A stretch of DNA of 64,000 nt from positions 1-64,000 of the forward strand of contig CM041199.1 of NCBI GenBank assembly GCA_023078555.1. Direction: 5' to 3'. Source of the DNA: Ulva prolifera. Taxonomy: Eukaryota; Chlorophyta; Ulvophyceae; Ulvales; Ulvaceae. Position numbers and translations under genes: made by a program. Shown here piece by piece: positions 13,817 to 27,100 of the stretch; position 1 is the stretch's first letter, and each line of letters starts with the position of its first letter. The notes below the pieces were generated by a model. That model saw only the letters and a program-made list of their open reading frames with translations, had not been told where the DNA came from and made no database searches.

Positions 13817-16082
13817 CGTGTGCACACCTGACTCAGTGTGTGCATGTGCGCCGCGCTGCTGTCTCAAATGTGAGGAATACACACAGCACACATGATCAAG
13901 GGCACACGTATGTGTAGCATACACCCTTCTCATCATGCATAAGCTGTCTCAGCTCTCAAGCTCCAAGGAGCTGTGCATGCTGCTCATTCCAGCAAGAGGA
14001 CACACAAAGACATAAGTGTCAGGACAGCACACGCAGGCGGGCAATAGCCAATGGTAAACTATCGCGTGCCACCTCGAGTGTACTGTGGCAGCGAGCTGGC
14101 TGCATATGTGACCTTGCAGTGGTCGGGGCTGTACCATATTGCTGGCGCGTGCTCCATGAGCCACTCATGCAGCATGCTGGAGGTGAAAACTGATGCTTTG
14201 TGAGTCGCTGAACACATGAAAGACTTGTATGTGCTCTGATGTGTTAAGGAGCTGCAGCTGTGGTTAACTGGAGCCCGATAGCATTGTCAGCTCAGGCCTT
14301 CAGCAACGAGACCTGTGTGCAATCCTTTCAGCACTTCCGACCCGGAGAGCACGATTGCGAGCGACCATGTAGTAAATACGGGAATTAAATTTGGATGTAG
14401 CTGCGGACTGGGCCGATCGTGCGGCCATGCAAACACTGCTCGCTGATGAAGCGCTTGCATGCCACGGACAGCACCGGGTCGCGCTTGCAGGCCCTTGCGA
14501 ACTCGGGCAGACCGCACTAGCCAGAGACGATCCACGAGAAGCAACAGAAGCATTCATGTTGCAACTACGCGCATGATCACACACATGTGAAGAATCATCA
14601 ACTATTGCGAGCAGGTCATGTGCGACAGGCGCAACGGATACAGCGATAGCCTGCGCGACAACATCCCAGCGTGCATGGAACATACAACTGCCGCTCTCTC
14701 GTCATGAACATATCCGTCAATCGCTGTCTAGTACGCCAATGCCGGACAGGGAGCCGAAACTATGTACAAATGTGGCTGAGGTGACACGCCTCCAACAGGC
14801 GCGGGCGCGGGGTTGGCCGTGCGGCCGGGTTTGCGCCGGGTGCGGCGCCACCTGATCACCAAATTGTGCAATGCACAGCATCCCTGATGTGCCTGAAGAG
14901 GCGGCGGCTGCAACGGACGCTTAATACGGAATTTAGAAAATGAGAATACGTGTGCACACCTGACTCAGTGTGTGCATGTGCGCCGCGCTGCTGTCTCAAA
15001 TGTGAGGAATACACACAGCACACATGATCAAGGGCACACGTATGTGTAGCATACACCCTTCTCATCATGCATAAGCTGTCTCAGCTCTCAAGCTCCAAGG
15101 AGCTGTGCATGCTGCTCATTCCAGCAAGAGGACACACAAAGACATAAGTGTCAGGACAGCACACGCAGGCGGGCAATAGCCAATGGTAAACTATCGCGTG
15201 CCACCTCGAGTGTACTGTGGCAGCGAGCTGGCTGCATATGTGACCTTGCAGTGGTCGGGGCTGTACCATATTGCTGGCGCGTGCTCCATGAGCCACTCAT
15301 GCAGCATGCTGGAGGTGAAAACTGATGCTTTGTGAGTCGCTGAACACATGAAAGACTTGTATGTGCTCTGATGTGTTAAGGAGCTGCAGCTGTGGTTAAC
15401 TGGAGCCCGATAGCATTGTCAGCTCAGGCCTTCAGCAACGAGACCTGTGTGCAATCCTTTCAGCACTTCCGACCCGGAGAGCACGATTGCGAGCGACCAT
15501 GTAGTAAATACGGGAATTAAATTTGGATGTAGCTGCGGACTGGGCCGATCGTGCGGCCATGCAAACACTGCTCGCTGATGAAGCGCTTGCATGCCACGGA
15601 CAGCACCGGGTCGCGCTTGCAGGCCCTTGCGAACTCGGGCAGACCGCACTAGCCAGAGACGATCCACGAGAAGCAACAGAAGCATTCATGTTGCAACTAC
15701 GCGCATGATCACACACATGTGAAGAATCATCAACTATTGCGAGCAGGTCATGTGCGACAGGCGCAACGGATACAGCGATAGCCTGCGCGACAACATCCCA
15801 GCGTGCATGGAACATACAACTGCCGCTCTCTCGTCATGAACATATCCGTCAATCGCTGTCTAGTACGCCAATGCCGGACAGGGAGCCGAAACTATGTACA
15901 AATGTGGCTGAGGTGACACGCCTCCAACAGGCGCGGGCGCGGGGTTGGCCGTGCGGCCGGGTTTGCGCCGGGTGCGGCGCCACCTGATCACCAAATTGTG
16001 CAATGCACAGCATCCCTGATGTGCCTGAAGAGGCGGCGGCTGCAACGGACGCTTAATACGGAATTTAGAAAATGAGAATACG
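13817..16082 (+). repeat. Double core with an empty E site (array 1)
   Basis: Two cores lie between the E copies ending at 13816 and starting at 16083. They meet at a single CG (14949-14950) in the context AGAATA-CG-TGTGCACACC. This is exactly the sequence expected at an unoccupied E target, or after precise excision. It is the only C-C junction in array 1, and it explains the one 3019-bp step (1887 + 1132) in an otherwise 1887-bp rhythm. Confidence 0.9.
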
Positions 16083-19000
16083 GTCAGCACATGCACAAAC
16101 CGGCACTTCATGCACAATGCCATATAAACATATCAAAACATGAGAGAGGGGCCTGACCGAGCCATGCACAGCGCATAGGGAGCAGTTTTGTGGCAATGCA
16201 TGGGCTACGATGCCCTAGCAGGCGAGCAAATCAAGTAAATGAAAGACGTGACGAACGGCATAGTGAAATAGAGGGTGTCTCAGGTGGCCGACAGAATGCT
16301 CGCACGCTGTAAATGGTGGAGTACAGGCTCTTGCACAGCCGAGTGACCGGCCTAGTGATAAAGGCACTCGAGCAACCTGTGGCATACCGCACTCAATTCC
16401 GACTGCAACAGCTATCTGCAAACTATATTTATAGACTTTACGCCGTGCTGGCGGGGGCGGCGAGGCGTGCACGCCAGCGACGCTACGTTGCAGGTACGGA
16501 GACGTGTACCGGCGAGCTCGAGTCAGGTGATGTCTTGGTGTGTCAGCTACATGTCCCCAAAGAATCAAGGCCATAACTGTTGCAGTGAACCTAGAGGTGC
16601 AGCCACAGTGTGCTCCTGTCATGGGGGGTGGGGGCTGCAGAGTCAGCCACACGACCACCACAGCAAAAAAGCTGAATAGTGCGATCACCAGCTCCACTCC
16701 GGAATTGCTCACACAGCATGCACATTTGGTTATCAAGGACGTGAACTGGGTTATCCGTATTGAATTCTGCTTAGCGGTTTCAGTGACGTGTAGTGTTTTC
16801 GAAATTTGAAAGTGCCCATTTCTGTGAAAGCTGACCGTGTGCACACCTGACTCAGTGTGTGCATGTGCGCCGCGCTGCTGTCTCAAATGTGAGGAATACA
16901 CACAGCACACATGATCAAGGGCACACGTATGTGTAGCATACACCCTTCTCATCATGCATAAGCTGTCTCAGCTCTCAAGCTCCAAGGAGCTGTGCATGCT
17001 GCTCATTCCAGCAAGAGGACACACAAAGACATAAGTGTCAGGACAGCACACGCAGGCGGGCAATAGCCAATGGTAAACTATCGCGTGCCACCTCGAGTGT
17101 ACTGTGGCAGCGAGCTGGCTGCATATGTGACCTTGCAGTGGTCGGGGCTGTACCATATTGCTGGCGCGTGCTCCATGAGCCACTCATGCAGCATGCTGGA
17201 GGTGAAAACTGATGCTTTGTGAGTCGCTGAACACATGAAAGACTTGTATGTGCTCTGATGTGTTAAGGAGCTGCAGCTGTGGTTAACTGGAGCCCGATAG
17301 CATTGTCAGCTCAGGCCTTCAGCAACGAGACCTGTGTGCAATCCTTTCAGCACTTCCGACCCGGAGAGCACGATTGCGAGCGACCATGTAGTAAATACGG
17401 GAATTAAATTTGGATGTAGCTGCGGACTGGGCCGATCGTGCGGCCATGCAAACACTGCTCGCTGATGAAGCGCTTGCATGCCACGGACAGCACCGGGTCG
17501 CGCTTGCAGGCCCTTGCGAACTCGGGCAGACCGCACTAGCCAGAGACGATCCACGAGAAGCAACAGAAGCATTCATGTTGCAACTACGCGCATGATCACA
17601 CACATGTGAAGAATCATCAACTATTGCGAGCAGGTCATGTGCGACAGGCGCAACGGATACAGCGATAGCCTGCGCGACAACATCCCAGCGTGCATGGAAC
17701 ATACAACTGCCGCTCTCTCGTCATGAACATATCCGTCAATCGCTGTCTAGTACGCCAATGCCGGACAGGGAGCCGAAACTATGTACAAATGTGGCTGAGG
17801 TGACACGCCTCCAACAGGCGCGGGCGCGGGGTTGGCCGTGCGGCCGGGTTTGCGCCGGGTGCGGCGCCACCTGATCACCAAATTGTGCAATGCACAGCAT
17901 CCCTGATGTGCCTGAAGAGGCGGCGGCTGCAACGGACGCTTAATACGGAATTTAGAAAATGAGAATACGGTCAGCACATGCACAAACCGGCACTTCATGC
18001 ACAATGCCATATAAACATATCAAAACATGAGAGAGGGGCCTGACCGAGCCATGCACAGCGCATAGGGAGCAGTTTTGTGGCAATGCATGGGCTACGATGC
18101 CCTAGCAGGCGAGCAAATCAAGTAAATGAAAGACGTGACGAACGGCATAGTGAAATAGAGGGTGTCTCAGGTGGCCGACAGAATGCTCGCACGCTGTAAA
18201 TGGTGGAGTACAGGCTCTTGCACAGCCGAGTGACCGGCCTAGTGATAAAGGCACTCGAGCAACCTGTGGCATACCGCACTCAATTCCGACTGCAACAGCT
18301 ATCTGCAAACTATATTTATAGACTTTACGCCGTGCTGGCGGGGGCGGCGAGGCGTGCACGCCAGCGACGCTACGTTGCAGGTACGGAGACGTGTACCGGC
18401 GAGCTCGAGTCAGGTGATGTCTTGGTGTGTCAGCTACATGTCCCCAAAGAATCAAGGCCATAACTGTTGCAGTGAACCTAGAGGTGCAGCCACAGTGTGC
18501 TCCTGTCATGGGGGGTGGGGGCTGCAGAGTCAGCCACACGACCACCACAGCAAAAAAGCTGAATAGTGCGATCACCAGCTCCACTCCGGAATTGCTCACA
18601 CAGCATGCACATTTGGTTATCAAGGACGTGAACTGGGTTATCCGTATTGAATTCTGCTTAGCGGTTTCAGTGACGTGTAGTGTTTTCGAAATTTGAAAGT
18701 GCCCATTTCTGTGAAAGCTGACCGTGTGCACACCTGACTCAGTGTGTGCATGTGCGCCGCGCTGCTGTCTCAAATGTGAGGAATACACACAGCACACATG
18801 ATCAAGGGCACACGTATGTGTAGCATACACCCTTCTCATCATGCATAAGCTGTCTCAGCTCTCAAGCTCCAAGGAGCTGTGCATGCTGCTCATTCCAGCA
18901 AGAGGACACACAAAGACATAAGTGTCAGGACAGCACACGCAGGCGGGCAATAGCCAATGGTAAACTATCGCGTGCCACCTCGAGTGTACTGTGGCAGCGA

Positions 19001-22000
19001 GCTGGCTGCATATGTGACCTTGCAGTGGTCGGGGCTGTACCATATTGCTGGCGCGTGCTCCATGAGCCACTCATGCAGCATGCTGGAGGTGAAAACTGAT
19101 GCTTTGTGAGTCGCTGAACACATGAAAGACTTGTATGTGCTCTGATGTGTTAAGGAGCTGCAGCTGTGGTTAACTGGAGCCCGATAGCATTGTCAGCTCA
19201 GGCCTTCAGCAACGAGACCTGTGTGCAATCCTTTCAGCACTTCCGACCCGGAGAGCACGATTGCGAGCGACCATGTAGTAAATACGGGAATTAAATTTGG
19301 ATGTAGCTGCGGACTGGGCCGATCGTGCGGCCATGCAAACACTGCTCGCTGATGAAGCGCTTGCATGCCACGGACAGCACCGGGTCGCGCTTGCAGGCCC
19401 TTGCGAACTCGGGCAGACCGCACTAGCCAGAGACGATCCACGAGAAGCAACAGAAGCATTCATGTTGCAACTACGCGCATGATCACACACATGTGAAGAA
19501 TCATCAACTATTGCGAGCAGGTCATGTGCGACAGGCGCAACGGATACAGCGATAGCCTGCGCGACAACATCCCAGCGTGCATGGAACATACAACTGCCGC
19601 TCTCTCGTCATGAACATATCCGTCAATCGCTGTCTAGTACGCCAATGCCGGACAGGGAGCCGAAACTATGTACAAATGTGGCTGAGGTGACACGCCTCCA
19701 ACAGGCGCGGGCGCGGGGTTGGCCGTGCGGCCGGGTTTGCGCCGGGTGCGGCGCCACCTGATCACCAAATTGTGCAATGCACAGCATCCCTGATGTGCCT
19801 GAAGAGGCGGCGGCTGCAACGGACGCTTAATACGGAATTTAGAAAATGAGAATACGGTCAGCACATGCACAAACCGGCACTTCATGCACAATGCCATATA
19901 AACATATCAAAACATGAGAGAGGGGCCTGACCGAGCCATGCACAGCGCATAGGGAGCAGTTTTGTGGCAATGCATGGGCTACGATGCCCTAGCAGGCGAG
20001 CAAATCAAGTAAATGAAAGACGTGACGAACGGCATAGTGAAATAGAGGGTGTCTCAGGTGGCCGACAGAATGCTCGCACGCTGTAAATGGTGGAGTACAG
20101 GCTCTTGCACAGCCGAGTGACCGGCCTAGTGATAAAGGCACTCGAGCAACCTGTGGCATACCGCACTCAATTCCGACTGCAACAGCTATCTGCAAACTAT
20201 ATTTATAGACTTTACGCCGTGCTGGCGGGGGCGGCGAGGCGTGCACGCCAGCGACGCTACGTTGCAGGTACGGAGACGTGTACCGGCGAGCTCGAGTCAG
20301 GTGATGTCTTGGTGTGTCAGCTACATGTCCCCAAAGAATCAAGGCCATAACTGTTGCAGTGAACCTAGAGGTGCAGCCACAGTGTGCTCCTGTCATGGGG
20401 GGTGGGGGCTGCAGAGTCAGCCACACGACCACCACAGCAAAAAAGCTGAATAGTGCGATCACCAGCTCCACTCCGGAATTGCTCACACAGCATGCACATT
20501 TGGTTATCAAGGACGTGAACTGGGTTATCCGTATTGAATTCTGCTTAGCGGTTTCAGTGACGTGTAGTGTTTTCGAAATTTGAAAGTGCCCATTTCTGTG
20601 AAAGCTGACCGTGTGCACACCTGACTCAGTGTGTGCATGTGCGCCGCGCTGCTGTCTCAAATGTGAGGAATACACACAGCACACATGATCAAGGGCACAC
20701 GTATGTGTAGCATACACCCTTCTCATCATGCATAAGCTGTCTCAGCTCTCAAGCTCCAAGGAGCTGTGCATGCTGCTCATTCCAGCAAGAGGACACACAA
20801 AGACATAAGTGTCAGGACAGCACACGCAGGCGGGCAATAGCCAATGGTAAACTATCGCGTGCCACCTCGAGTGTACTGTGGCAGCGAGCTGGCTGCATAT
20901 GTGACCTTGCAGTGGTCGGGGCTGTACCATATTGCTGGCGCGTGCTCCATGAGCCACTCATGCAGCATGCTGGAGGTGAAAACTGATGCTTTGTGAGTCG
21001 CTGAACACATGAAAGACTTGTATGTGCTCTGATGTGTTAAGGAGCTGCAGCTGTGGTTAACTGGAGCCCGATAGCATTGTCAGCTCAGGCCTTCAGCAAC
21101 GAGACCTGTGTGCAATCCTTTCAGCACTTCCGACCCGGAGAGCACGATTGCGAGCGACCATGTAGTAAATACGGGAATTAAATTTGGATGTAGCTGCGGA
21201 CTGGGCCGATCGTGCGGCCATGCAAACACTGCTCGCTGATGAAGCGCTTGCATGCCACGGACAGCACCGGGTCGCGCTTGCAGGCCCTTGCGAACTCGGG
21301 CAGACCGCACTAGCCAGAGACGATCCACGAGAAGCAACAGAAGCATTCATGTTGCAACTACGCGCATGATCACACACATGTGAAGAATCATCAACTATTG
21401 CGAGCAGGTCATGTGCGACAGGCGCAACGGATACAGCGATAGCCTGCGCGACAACATCCCAGCGTGCATGGAACATACAACTGCCGCTCTCTCGTCATGA
21501 ACATATCCGTCAATCGCTGTCTAGTACGCCAATGCCGGACAGGGAGCCGAAACTATGTACAAATGTGGCTGAGGTGACACGCCTCCAACAGGCGCGGGCG
21601 CGGGGTTGGCCGTGCGGCCGGGTTTGCGCCGGGTGCGGCGCCACCTGATCACCAAATTGTGCAATGCACAGCATCCCTGATGTGCCTGAAGAGGCGGCGG
21701 CTGCAACGGACGCTTAATACGGAATTTAGAAAATGAGAATACGGTCAGCACATGCACAAACCGGCACTTCATGCACAATGCCATATAAACATATCAAAAC
21801 ATGAGAGAGGGGCCTGACCGAGCCATGCACAGCGCATAGGGAGCAGTTTTGTGGCAATGCATGGGCTACGATGCCCTAGCAGGCGAGCAAATCAAGTAAA
21901 TGAAAGACGTGACGAACGGCATAGTGAAATAGAGGGTGTCTCAGGTGGCCGACAGAATGCTCGCACGCTGTAAATGGTGGAGTACAGGCTCTTGCACAGC

Positions 22001-22671
22001 CGAGTGACCGGCCTAGTGATAAAGGCACTCGAGCAACCTGTGGCATACCGCACTCAATTCCGACTGCAACAGCTATCTGCAAACTATATTTATAGACTTT
22101 ACGCCGTGCTGGCGGGGGCGGCGAGGCGTGCACGCCAGCGACGCTACGTTGCAGGTACGGAGACGTGTACCGGCGAGCTCGAGTCAGGTGATGTCTTGGT
22201 GTGTCAGCTACATGTCCCCAAAGAATCAAGGCCATAACTGTTGCAGTGAACCTAGAGGTGCAGCCACAGTGTGCTCCTGTCATGGGGGGTGGGGGCTGCA
22301 GAGTCAGCCACACGACCACCACAGCAAAAAAGCTGAATAGTGCGATCACCAGCTCCACTCCGGAATTGCTCACACAGCATGCACATTTGGTTATCAAGGA
22401 CGTGAACTGGGTTATCCGTATTGAATTCTGCTTAGCGGTTTCAGTGACGTGTAGTGTTTTCGAAATTTGAAAGTGCCCATTTCTGTGAAAGCTGACCGTG
22501 TGCACACCTGACTCAGTGTGTGCATGTGCGCCGCGCTGCTGTCTCAAATGTGAGGAATACACACAGCACACATGATCAAGGGCACACGTATGTGTAGCAT
22601 ACACCCTTCTCATCATGCATAAGCTGTCTCAGCTCTCAAGCTCCAAGGAGCTGTGCATGCTGCTCATTCCA

Positions 22672-23719
22672 GCAAGAGGACACCACAAAGACATAAGTGT
22701 CAGGACAGCACACGCAGGCGGGCAATAGCCAATGGTAAACTATCGCGTGCCACCTCGAGTGTACTGTGGCAGCGAGCTGGCTGCATATGTGACCTTGCAG
22801 TGGTAGGGGGCTGTACCATATTGCTGGCGCGTGCTCCATGAGCCACTCATGCAGCATGCTGGAGGTGAAAACTGATGCTTTGTGAGTCGCTGAACACATG
22901 AAAGACTTGTATGTGCTCTGATGTGTTAAGGAGCTGCAGCTGTGGTTAACTGGAGCCCGATAGCATTGTCAGCTCAGGCCTTCAGCAACGAGACCTGGTG
23001 CAATCCTTTCAGCACTTCCGACCCGGAGAGCACGATTGCGAGCGACCATGTAGTAAATACGGGAATTAAATTTGGATGTAGCTGCGGACTGGGCCGATCG
23101 TGCGGCCATGCAAACACTGCTCGCTGATGAAGCGCTTGCATGCCACGGACAGCACCGGGTCGCGCTTGCAGGCCCTTGCGAACTCGGGCAGACCGCACTA
23201 GCCGAGACGATCCACGAGAAGCAACAGAAGCATTCACTGTTGCAACTACGCGCATGCTCACACACTGGAAGAATCATCAACTATTGCGAGCAGGTTGTGC
23301 GACAGGCGAAAACGATACGCGAAGCCTGCTCGACAACATCCCAGCCGTGCATGGAACAACAACTGCCGCTCTCTCGTCATGAACAATCCGTCAATCGCTG
23401 TTCTAGTACGCCAATGCCGGACAGGGAGCCGAAACTATGTACAAATGTGGCTGAGGTGGACACGCCTCCACACAGGCGCGGGTAGCGTGTTGGCCGTGCG
23501 GCCGGGTTTTGCGCCGGGTGCGGCGCCACCTGATCACCAAATTGTTGCATGCACAGCATCCCTGATGGCCTGAAGAGGCGGCGGCTGCAACGGACGATTA
23601 TACGGAATTTAGAAAATGAGGAATACGGTCAGCACATGCACAAAACCGGACTTCATGCACCATGCCATATAAACATATCCAAAACATGAGAGAGGGGCCT
23701 GACCGAGCCATGCACAGCG
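22672..23719 (+). repeat. Last unit of array 1, rich in small indels
   Basis: The final core and the start of the next E differ from the otherwise invariant A consensus by roughly 25-30 small changes, mostly single-base insertions and deletions, becoming denser towards 23719. The preceding copies show none. The start of the next E (23628-23719, 92 bp) is recognisable before the N. The pattern is that of an unpolished consensus at a contig edge rather than biological decay, although a genuinely decayed edge unit cannot be excluded. Confidence 0.8.
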
Positions 23720-23720
23720 N
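23720..23720. other. Single ambiguous base (N): probable contig join
   Basis: One N lies inside a partial E element (after its first 92 bp), with unrelated unique sequence immediately after it. The distance across the N is therefore unknown, and both the number of missing repeat units and the true junction between array 1 and the unique DNA are undetermined. Confidence 0.9.
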
Positions 23721-23763
23721 CTACGCCATTGTCAGCTAGAGTGCATCTAGCATCTGCTGCGAC

Positions 23764-24130
23764 ATGAGACCGGGGTCTGCCAGCGCTGCCTTGGTTTTTT
23801 TTGTGGTATCGCTGGCTTGCTTCATCAAGCACAGGCGCAGGAAGCACAATGTGGACTGGGGCCTTACATTCGCCCAGTCATCCTCATAGGTGGATTTCGT
23901 GCTAGCCCATTGTTCAATAGCTCCAACGATTTCTCCTTGGAATGGGTGAATCCGGCGGACATGGTGCCCGGGAAGGACAAAGAAGCAAGCGCTGATCTGA
24001 AGCTACCACTCACATGGAATGCCGCCAATCTCACACAAGATTGAACCGATGTCGGCCCTGAAGCATTCCAGGCGATGACACCCCAAGTCTGCAGCTGCCG
24101 AACGGCGACCTCGTGCCCATCCTTGTACCA
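23764..24130 (+). CDS. 5' exon(s) of the LCAT-like gene, disrupted reading frame
   Basis: The ATG at 23764 begins MRPGSASAALVFF, a good signal-peptide start, but the frame that continues as GPYIRPVILIGGF is reached only if the T run at 23795-23802 is one base longer. An alternative start, MLHQAQ, lies at 23817. The family-like stretch LKLPLTWNAANLTQD is followed at 24042-24044 by TGA, and the next in-frame residues TDVGPEAFQ still look like the family. A further change of frame near 24071 leads to DDTPSLQLPNGDLVPILVP, which ends at a GTGCGC donor at 24131 in the phase required by the next exon. Splicing 23889 to 24072 would keep the frame open but would remove the conserved block. Because this stretch begins only 44 bp after the N, assembly error is the simplest explanation; a decaying gene is the alternative. 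Confidence 0.5.
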
Positions 24131-27100
24131 GTGCGCTGCTTAACAATCTGCGCAACCGAGCAATCACGGAGCATCACTGACATAATTCTTGCTACAATAT
24201 CGCTTGCTACGCATGTCTTGCCTACATGACACTCTGTTGTCGATCATCGAACAGCTAGCGTGCAGCAAACGATCACGGAAGAACAGATCGCTGCTGCCCG
24301 ACGGCGTGCTCTCCATCGTACAAGAAGCTTCGTCTCATCTCAGCTACATAACGCATCATATGATCTTTCGGGCTACATACCGATGGCAGATGTCCGTCGC
24401 AGGGGCTGAATGCAGTCTCTCAATGCTTTCGCTTCAGTCCAACTTTCAGTCCTTTCATCACCTTGCCTCCAAGTCACACACATGCAGGTATATGGGGACA
24501 TCGTGTCCATCGTCAAGGGCTGGGAAGAGTCACCCGAAGCCAATGGAACGCAGCTGCTGTACTCTGTCTCGTATGACTGGAGAAGAGACCTCTGGGAGCA
24601 GGCTGAGTACGTGGCTGCAGTCGTAGACAAAGTCCTCAACGACACCGGATGCAAACCCATCATTGTGGGACATAGCTTCGGGGGCCTGCTGACCTACACC
24701 ACAATCGCACGCTTTGGCAAGGCGACAGCTGACAACATCCAAGGCGTCCTGTACGGGGGAGCCCCGGTGCAGCCATCCGCTATAGCTCTGTCAGGTGTGC
24801 ATTCCCAATCACCACCTGCATCTCGCATTGTTCGTGTCTCGTCCATGCTCTGAGGCCAGAGCCCCTGGCGTCACTATCTCTCTCCCTGTTGAATAAAGGC
24901 CGCATTCTCTGCTCAGGTGTGCATTCCCAATCAACACCTGCACATGATAACAGGTAACGCAAGGTATCTCGCGTTGTTCGTGTCTCGTCCATGCCGTGAG
25001 GCTCGAACAGCTGGCGTCACTGTCTCTCTCCCTGTCGAATCAAGGCCGCATTCTCTGCTCACGTGTCTTCAGGTGAATGTGCACCGACAGCTGCCCCGAC
25101 GAATGAGCGCAACATGCGACTGCAGCATCCTCCACATCGCAGGGCCTTGGGTCGGCACCTCTACTGCATCCCTCTGTCGTCACGCGAGCGGCCAGAAAAC
25201 GGCACGAATGCATCCGTCCGTTCCTCCATCCACCTCAGCACAGTCCATCCGCCAACACCCAGCAACTGCCCGCAGCGCGGTAGACCTGCTGCAGCTGGAG
25301 TGTAAGTAACGTGAATCTGAATGTACGAAGCCGTATCCTGAGGACGACATTGAGAGTGTACGTTTTTTTTCGTACATATTGCTGCTGTTGTTCAGTTCTT
25401 CCGCCCTCCTCCTGAGGTGCGCCGTGCCTCCTCGCCAGCGTTGGATCGCTTTCCATCATATTCAGGCCTGCCACCCAGAAACTATACCTGAATATTCGGA
25501 GTTGTTACAAATGATCGGGCCCGATGACCCAACACTACTCCTCGCGCCCTTGTCATCATAACACATACCTATCATACAAATACCAAACATCAGCATGTGA
25601 TCATTGCATCACAACGCAATTGGCGTGTGCAGCCTTCATCATCGGCCAAACTGATTCTGGCGCCTTTGGCGACCCCGAGCTCCTCTTCACGTACCCCTCC
25701 CTGCACGGCCTCATCCCCGCGCCCGCCGACACATGCACCAACGGCCCCCCTCTCATCCCCGACCCCACCGCCCCCGCCGCCGCCCCCGCCGCCGCCGACG
25801 ACATCACCGAGTGCGCCCCGGGGGAGCTCCGCACCGGCATCACGTGCAACAACGCCACGTGCGGCCGCCCCGCCGACTGGCCGGCCGGGGAGCCCTTCTT
25901 CCTTGGCCTCGACCTCCACAACCCGCTGACGTGGCAGCTGTTTGGCCTCGGCCTGCCGATCGCACGCCTCCTCGACGGTGGCATGGGCGCCGACGTGCTG
26001 TACTCGCCGGAGGAACTTGCACACATCGGGGTGCGACCTCCCGCCGCGAACACCCCCGGCGGACAGAACCTCAGCACATGCTCTGGCGCTCTGCCATGCA
26101 ATGCCTGATTACGTTCAATTGAATTATGTTGAATTATGTTGAGTTGGATTGTGTTGAATTGAATTACGTTGAATTGAATGATGTTTGCACACCCCGCGTG
26201 CACCGCAGCACTATGCTGGACGCTACATGCTGGACGCGTACAATCAACATGTGCGGGCCCCCGGCCGATGCGGCCGTTGTTCTCCGTGATGGCCGCAGCC
26301 ATGGGAGCATGCACGGGAGGGCAGGCATGCGCGTCAGCAGCGGCAGCAGACCGTGTGGTATGTGCAGTTTGCGACGGCTGCGGGCGCGCGCATGATGGAC
26401 GCGATGGTCGGAGCGTCCGCGGAGGACGTCGCGGCGATCCACCCGCCCGCCGTGCAGCTCGCGCTCTCCCTCGGCAACGTCTCGGTGCCGGGGCAGCCGC
26501 AGCCGGTCGACTTCACCGCGGCGACGTCCCTCGAGTGCGTGCCGACGCCTGCGTTTGGCACCATCGGCGAGGTGTGCGATTCGCCCCGGCCTGCCGCCGG
26601 CCCGCCGGCCTGCCTGGCTCCGACGCTGCTGCGGTGTCCCGTGTCTGAAGACGCCTTGGGATGAATATGTTAGATGAGTTGTAGACTGGAACTTATCGGG
26701 CCACAGGCTTGACAACAAGCAGCATCGGCCGATGGCTGCTGCTGTCAGCGCGCAGGCATCGGGCGCTTCTGTGCATTCACGCAACAGATTGTACTGTGCA
26801 TGCTGTGTGGCCAGAGGTCGGTGTCGCTGCCGCGTCAGGCTCCATCTTGGCACCGTGGCTGAGGCCGCATGCATCACCAGGGCGACACAGCCATTGCTGC
26901 GTCGTTGGGCCATCCAAAAGTCACACCGAACAGTCTCGCATATTTGGGTCTACGTCCTGCATGGCAGTCCTCGAATTGCCGCGTGCGGACCCGACCGTGG
27001 CCTCCGAATGGTGCACTGCATCCACCCGGTGCTGCGCCGGTGGCTGCCGCCATTCGTAACACCAGCCGCTCCTGTGCCAAAGTGTCTGCTGCGGCGTGGG

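Larger units (their letters stand above)
1..23719 (+). repeat. Satellite array 1 (subfamily A), mostly 1887-bp units
   Basis: Tandem head-to-tail array whose period is 1887 bp wherever one E module (753 bp) and one core (1130 bp + CG) alternate. E starts at 1742, 3629, 5516, 7403, 9290, 11177, 13064, 16083, 17970, 19857, 21744 and, cut short, 23628; base 1 lies inside another E. There are thirteen cores. The only change of rhythm is at 13817-16082, where two cores follow each other without an E between. I saw no differences among the units as far as about 22.68 kb, which implies recent amplification or strong homogenisation. The left end lies outside the window, and the right end is lost at the N at 23720, so the true length is unknown. 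Confidence 0.97.

Noticed and set aside
1-23719. Ribosomal DNA or a tandem gene array
   Set aside because: No rRNA-like conserved segments or promoter/terminator layout were seen, and the unit is only 1132-1887 bp.
24042-24044. TGA read as a sense codon (code change or selenocysteine)
   Set aside because: The same gene ends with TGA at 28401-28403 after a complete GPI-like tail, and only two doubtful internal TGA codons occur in the window, both in uncertain segments.
25063-25305. Extra LCAT-like exon in the intron 24795-25632
   Set aside because: Exons 24488-24794 and 25633-26030 join in phase without it, and its translation shows no family similarity.
25590-26024. Gly-rich reverse-strand ORF opposite the LCAT-like exon
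   Set aside because: It is a compositional shadow of the GC-rich forward exon, which has family similarity and splice sites.
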